64,000 nucleotides of DNA from Glycomyces paridis. Its GTDB lineage: Bacteria; Actinomycetota; Actinomycetes; Mycobacteriales; Micromonosporaceae. Where the stretch lies: NCBI RefSeq assembly GCF_004912155.1, contig NZ_STGX01000002.1, forward strand, positions 186,968 to 250,967, given 5' to 3'. The translations under genes and the position numbers were made by a program. Below the pieces are notes generated by a model. The model searched no databases. It was not told the origin of the DNA and was given only the letters and a program-made list of their open reading frames with translations. How positions within the stretch are numbered: position 1 is the first letter of the stretch; each line of letters begins with the position of its first letter. Positions 61,193-64,000 of the stretch are shown here, in pieces.

Positions 61193-61867
61193 GTGACCTG
61201 GGTCCTCGACAACCTCGACCTCATCGGCACGCTCGCGCTCGACCACCTGCGCCAGAGCGTCGTCGCGATCGTCGCCGGGTTCCTCCTGTCGCTGCCGCTG
61301 GGCTGGGTGGCGTGGCGGTACCGGCTGCTGCGCGGGTGGGTCATCACCGTGACCGGGCTGCTGTACACGATCCCGTCGCTGGCGCTGCTCATGATCCTGC
61401 CGGTGGTGGCCGGCTATCCGGCGACGAGCGAGACGAACCTCGTCATCGCCCTGACGATCTACGCCGTGGCGATCATGGTCCGCGCCGTCACCGACGGCCT
61501 CGACTCGATCGACCCGGCGGTGCGGCGGGCCGCGACCGCGGTCGGCTACGGGGACGGGCGGCGCTTCTGGGCCGTCGACCTGCCGCTGGCCGGACCGGTG
61601 ATCCTCGCCGGGCTGCGGGTCACCGCGGTCAGCACGATCTCGCTCGCCACGGTCGGCATCCTGGTGGGCGTCACCAACCTCGGCTACCTGTTCACCAACG
61701 GGCTCCAGCGGCGCATCGTCGCCGAGGTGCTCGCCGGGATCGTCGCGGTCGCGGTGATCGCCCTGGTGATCGACCTGCTGCTCATGGTCGCGGGCCGGTG
61801 GCTCATGCCTTGGGCGCGGCGCACCGCCGGGCGCCGCGCGGCCCGGACCGCGGAGGCCGCCTCGTGA
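61193..61867 (+). CDS. Osmoprotectant ABC permease 1 (OpuCB/ProW-like)
   Basis: A 224-residue permease with about five to six membrane segments (LLYTIPSLALLMILPVVAGYP) and an EAA-like loop (DPAVRRAATAVGYGDGRRFWAVDLPLAGPVI region). The GTG at 61193 is one base after the ATPase stop, and its stop overlaps the next start (GTGA), so it is tightly coupled. Confidence 0.92.
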   Translation: MTWVLDNLDLIGTLALDHLRQSVVAIVAGFLLSLPLGWVAWRYRLLRGWVITVTGLLYTIPSLALLMILPVVAGYPATSETNLVIALTIYAVAIMVRAVTDGLDSIDPAVRRAATAVGYGDGRRFWAVDLPLAGPVILAGLRVTAVSTISLATVGILVGVTNLGYLFTNGLQRRIVAEVLAGIVAVAVIALVIDLLLMVAGRWLMPWARRTAGRRAARTAEAAS

Positions 61868-62595
61868 ACCTCCTCTCGGGCGCCTTCGACTGGCTCGCCG
61901 ACCCCGCGCAGTGGACGGGGCCGAACGCGCTGCACGTCCTGCTGTGGCAGCAGCTGTTCTACACGCTCGTGCCGGTCGCGGTCGCCGCGGCGATCGCGGT
62001 GCCGCTGGGCTGGGCGATCGGCCACACCGGACGGGGCCGGGACGCGGCCGTCGCGGTCGCCGGGGCCGCCCGCGCCCTGCCGTCCTTCGGGCTCCTGGTG
62101 CTGCTGGTCCTGGTCTTCGGCGTGCTCCACAAGCCCGAGGCCGCGGTGGTCACGTTCGTGATCCTGGCGATCCCCTCGCTCCTGGCCGGGGCGTACGCCG
62201 GGTTCGAGGCGATCGACCGGCGCGTCGTCGACGCCGCGCGGGCGATGGGCATGACCGAGTGGCAGATCCTGTGGCGCGTCGAAGTCCCGCTGGGGCTGCC
62301 GCTGCTGGTCGGCGGGCTGCGCTCGTCGGTGCTCCAGGTCGTCGCCACGGTCACGATCGCCGCCTATGTCAACCTCGGCGGGCTCGGCCTGCCGATCATC
62401 ACCGGTCTGAGCCTGCGACGCTACGAGGCCGTGCTCGGCGGCGCGATCCTGGTGGCCGTGCTCGCGCTCGTGCTGGACGCGCTGCTCGCGCTCGCGCAGC
62501 GGGCCGTGGAGCAGCGCGGCGTCCGGGCCGGGCGCGGCGAGATCGTCACCGCGCGCCCCGAGACCGACTCCGCTACCGCAACGCACCCAGGATGA
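61864..62595 (+). CDS. Osmoprotectant ABC permease 2 (OpuCD/ProW-like)
   Basis: A 243-residue partner permease with the same architecture (ARALPSFGLLVLLVLVFG, EAA-like loop VVDAARAMGMTEWQILWRVEVPLGLP). The GTG at 61864 overlaps the preceding stop. Two distinct permeases beside one ATPase is the standard heteromeric OpuC/OsmU arrangement. Confidence 0.92.
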   Translation: MNLLSGAFDWLADPAQWTGPNALHVLLWQQLFYTLVPVAVAAAIAVPLGWAIGHTGRGRDAAVAVAGAARALPSFGLLVLLVLVFGVLHKPEAAVVTFVILAIPSLLAGAYAGFEAIDRRVVDAARAMGMTEWQILWRVEVPLGLPLLVGGLRSSVLQVVATVTIAAYVNLGGLGLPIITGLSLRRYEAVLGGAILVAVLALVLDALLALAQRAVEQRGVRAGRGEIVTARPETDSATATHPG

Positions 62596-62606
62596 GAGGA
62601 AGAACC

Positions 62607-63521
62607 ATGTTCACAGCCCGAGGCACGCGAGCGGGGATCGCCGCCGCGGCGGTGCTCGGCTCCGCGATCGCGATGACCGGATGCTCTTCCGACGACCCGC
62701 TCGGCGAGCAGAACACCTCCGACGCCGCAGAGAGCGGCACCGTCGTCGTCGGCTCCCAGGCCTACTACTCCAACGAGATCGTCGCCGAAATCTACGCGCA
62801 GGCCCTCGAAGGCGCGGGCGTGGAGGTCGAGCGGCGCTTCAGCATCGGCCAGCGCGACGCCTACATGCCCGAGGTCGAGAGCGGCGCCATCACCCTGTTC
62901 CCCGAGTACACCGGGAACCTGCTCCAGTTCTTCGACCCCGAGACCGAGGCGCGCTCCCCCGAGGACGTGTACGCGGCGCTCCAGGAGGCCCTGCCCGAGG
63001 GGCTCACGGTGCTCGACCAGGCGGCCGCGAGCGACCAGGACTCCTACACCGTCACCAGGGAGTTCGCCGAGTCCGAGGGGCTCGTCTCGATCGCGGACCT
63101 CGCGGGCGCCTCGACGGCGCTGACGCTGGGCGGCCCGCCCGAGCTCGCCGAGCGCCCGTACGGGCCGACGGGTCTGGAGGAGGTCTACGGCGTGGAGGTC
63201 GAGTTCTCGGCGACCGGCGACACCACGGTGGAGGACCTGGTGGCCGGGACGGTGAACGTGGCGAACGTGTTCACCGCGGACCCGCGCATCCAGACCGACG
63301 ACCTCGTGGTGCTGGAGGACCCGGAGGCGCTGTTCCTGGCGTCCAACGTGGTGCCGCTGGTGAGCGAGTCGGTGGCGGGCGACATCGCCGAGACGATCAA
63401 CGCGGTGAGCGCGGCGCTCACCCCCGAGGGCCTGGTGGCGCTCAACGTGCAGAGCACGGTCGACCAGGCGTCGACGCCCGACATCGCGAAGCAGTGGCTG
63501 GCGGACAACGGGCTCGCTTAG
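62607..63521 (+). CDS. Osmoprotectant-binding lipoprotein (OpuCC/ProX-like)
   Basis: A 304-residue substrate-binding lipoprotein with lipobox Cys26 (IAMTGC). The body carries the OpuAC/ProX pattern (VVVGSQAYYSNEIVAEIYAQALEGAGVEVERRFSIGQR, then GAITLFPEYTGNLLQFF) with several Tyr that could form the cation cage for betaine, choline or carnitine. The ATG at 62607 has GAGAGGAAG upstream; an ATG at 62592 is possible but would overlap the ribosome site. It is the last gene of the operon. Confidence 0.92.
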   Translation: MFTARGTRAGIAAAAVLGSAIAMTGCSSDDPLGEQNTSDAAESGTVVVGSQAYYSNEIVAEIYAQALEGAGVEVERRFSIGQRDAYMPEVESGAITLFPEYTGNLLQFFDPETEARSPEDVYAALQEALPEGLTVLDQAAASDQDSYTVTREFAESEGLVSIADLAGASTALTLGGPPELAERPYGPTGLEEVYGVEVEFSATGDTTVEDLVAGTVNVANVFTADPRIQTDDLVVLEDPEALFLASNVVPLVSESVAGDIAETINAVSAALTPEGLVALNVQSTVDQASTPDIAKQWLADNGLA

Positions 63522-63530
63522 CGCGCATGT

Positions 63531-63560
63531 GAAGAGGCCGGTCCTTCGACCGGCCTCTTC
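63531..63560. terminator. 13-bp bidirectional terminator
   Basis: A perfect 13-bp stem (63531-63543 with 63548-63560) with loop CTTC lies between the osmoprotectant operon and the convergent NADAR gene. It shares the GGCCGGTC arm with the hairpin at 58738-58796. Confidence 0.75.
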
Positions 63561-63565
63561 GCGTG

Positions 63566-64000
63566 TCAGGCGGCGAGCCGGTCGCGGGCCTCCATGAGGG
63601 CGAAGCCGAGGAGGTTGAGGCCGAGCCAGGTGCGAGGGGCGGCCGCGCCCGGGTCGTCGGCGGCGAGGCCGATGCCCCAGATGCGGTCCTTGGGGCTGGC
63701 CTCGACGAGGACGCGGTCCCGCGTTGCGGCGAGGTAGTCCAGGAGCGGCGGGTGCTGGCCGAACTTGGCGAGGTTGCCGCGCACGACGATCCCGAACCGC
63801 TCGGCCTCCCACACCTCCCCTCGGAAGCCGCTGACGCGGCGCCCGAGCTGCTGCGCCTCGGCGGGGTGCCCGGCGGCGAGGATCTGCTCGGCGATCTCGT
63901 GGTCGCCGAACAGCCAGGCCTTGTGCGCCATCATGTAGTGCTCGGCGGACGCGAACGTCCGCCCCGCCTCCTCGAACTCCGAGGGCCACCACTGGCTCAG
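63566..64000 (-). CDS. NADAR family N-glycosidase, 5' end outside the window
   Basis: The C-terminal 144 residues of a YbiA/NADAR-domain protein. The frame is open to the right edge, where it reads LSQWWPSEF and then ASAEHYMMAHKAWLFGD, the conserved N-terminal block. Later motifs are IVVRGNLAKFGQHPPLLDYLAAT, RIWGIGL and TWLGLNLLGFALMEAR. NADAR proteins hydrolyse N-glycosidic bonds of riboflavin-pathway intermediates or ADP-ribosylated bases. The true start lies beyond 64000; Met codons inside the window are internal. Confidence 0.88.
   Translation of the reverse strand: MSQWWPSEFEEAGRTFASAEHYMMAHKAWLFGDHEIAEQILAAGHPAEAQQLGRRVSGFRGEVWEAERFGIVVRGNLAKFGQHPPLLDYLAATRDRVLVEASPKDRIWGIGLAADDPGAAAPRTWLGLNLLGFALMEARDRLAA

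Noticed and set aside
62421-63992. Minus-strand frame of 523 codons over the osmoprotectant-binding gene and into the NADAR gene
   Set aside because: It is out of frame with the NADAR homology and antisense to the binding-protein gene.

Overview
The window is a chromosomal segment of a very GC-rich actinomycete (Actinomycetota). Four things support this: strong G/C third-position bias, many GTG and TTG starts, a mycothiol-dependent (MDMPI-type) enzyme, and conserved housekeeping blocks. The block rnj-dapA-thyX and the block ribF-rpsO-pnp-M16 protease-dapB lie in the same relative order as in Mycobacterium. The species cannot be fixed from sequence alone. There is no phage, IS element, CRISPR array, rRNA or large biosynthetic cluster; most of the window is core and metabolic chromosome.

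Region 1 (1-13.7 kb) is housekeeping. RNA decay (RNase J, PNPase), lysine/peptidoglycan precursor genes (dapA, dapB), thymidylate synthesis (thyX), S15 and flavin cofactor synthesis (ribF) are on the minus strand, often with overlapping stop and start codons. Between the two blocks lie small plus-strand units: a ribbon-helix-helix regulator with a DUF4097 beta-repeat protein, an LppM-like lipoprotein and a Thr/Glu-rich membrane protein.

Region 2 (14-21 kb) holds a secreted phospholipase-D-like protein and a sugar-uptake unit. The unit is an AglEFG-type ABC transporter without its own ATPase, diverging from a GH1 beta-glucosidase across a CebR-like operator, and is followed by a ThiE/TenI-like gene.

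Region 3 (21-39.4 kb) is a run of small regulator-enzyme pairs: MDMPI enzyme, YibE/F protein, LysR regulator with a divergent aminotransferase, pterin dehydratase, beta-carbonic anhydrase, HxlR regulator, a DUF1445 hydro-lyase that has lost its stop codon, a 1004-residue SARP/NB-ARC/TPR regulator, quinone reductase, MFS efflux pump, XRE/MmyB regulator with a divergent SDR, GNAT, and a double-MerR regulator with a divergent erythromycin-esterase-like gene. It ends with a CAU tRNA.

Region 4 (39.4-45.7 kb) is a branched-chain amino-acid ABC transporter: livHMGF on the plus strand and livJ convergent on the minus strand. LivH carries an unusual exported N-terminal domain.

Region 5 (45.7-57.5 kb) has two integral membrane proteins of unknown role, TetR with a divergent aldo/keto reductase, WrbA-like quinone reductase, a PfkB kinase, a GNAT, a glutaminyl cyclase lipoprotein, an RlmA-like rRNA methyltransferase coupled to a TetR gene, and a divergent GH3 beta-glucosidase.

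Region 6 (57.5-64 kb) has tRNA-Asn, a lower-GC exported protein with palindromic upstream sites, a flavin disulfide-reductase-like enzyme with a 28-bp hairpin at its stop codon, a complete osmoprotectant (OpuC/ProVWX-type) ABC operon, and a NADAR-family gene cut by the right edge.

No clear new system was found. The most unusual points are the missing stop codon and antisense overlap at 27253-28848, the tandem operator-like repeats at 3737-3758 and 45564-45634, and the palindromes at 58518-58796.
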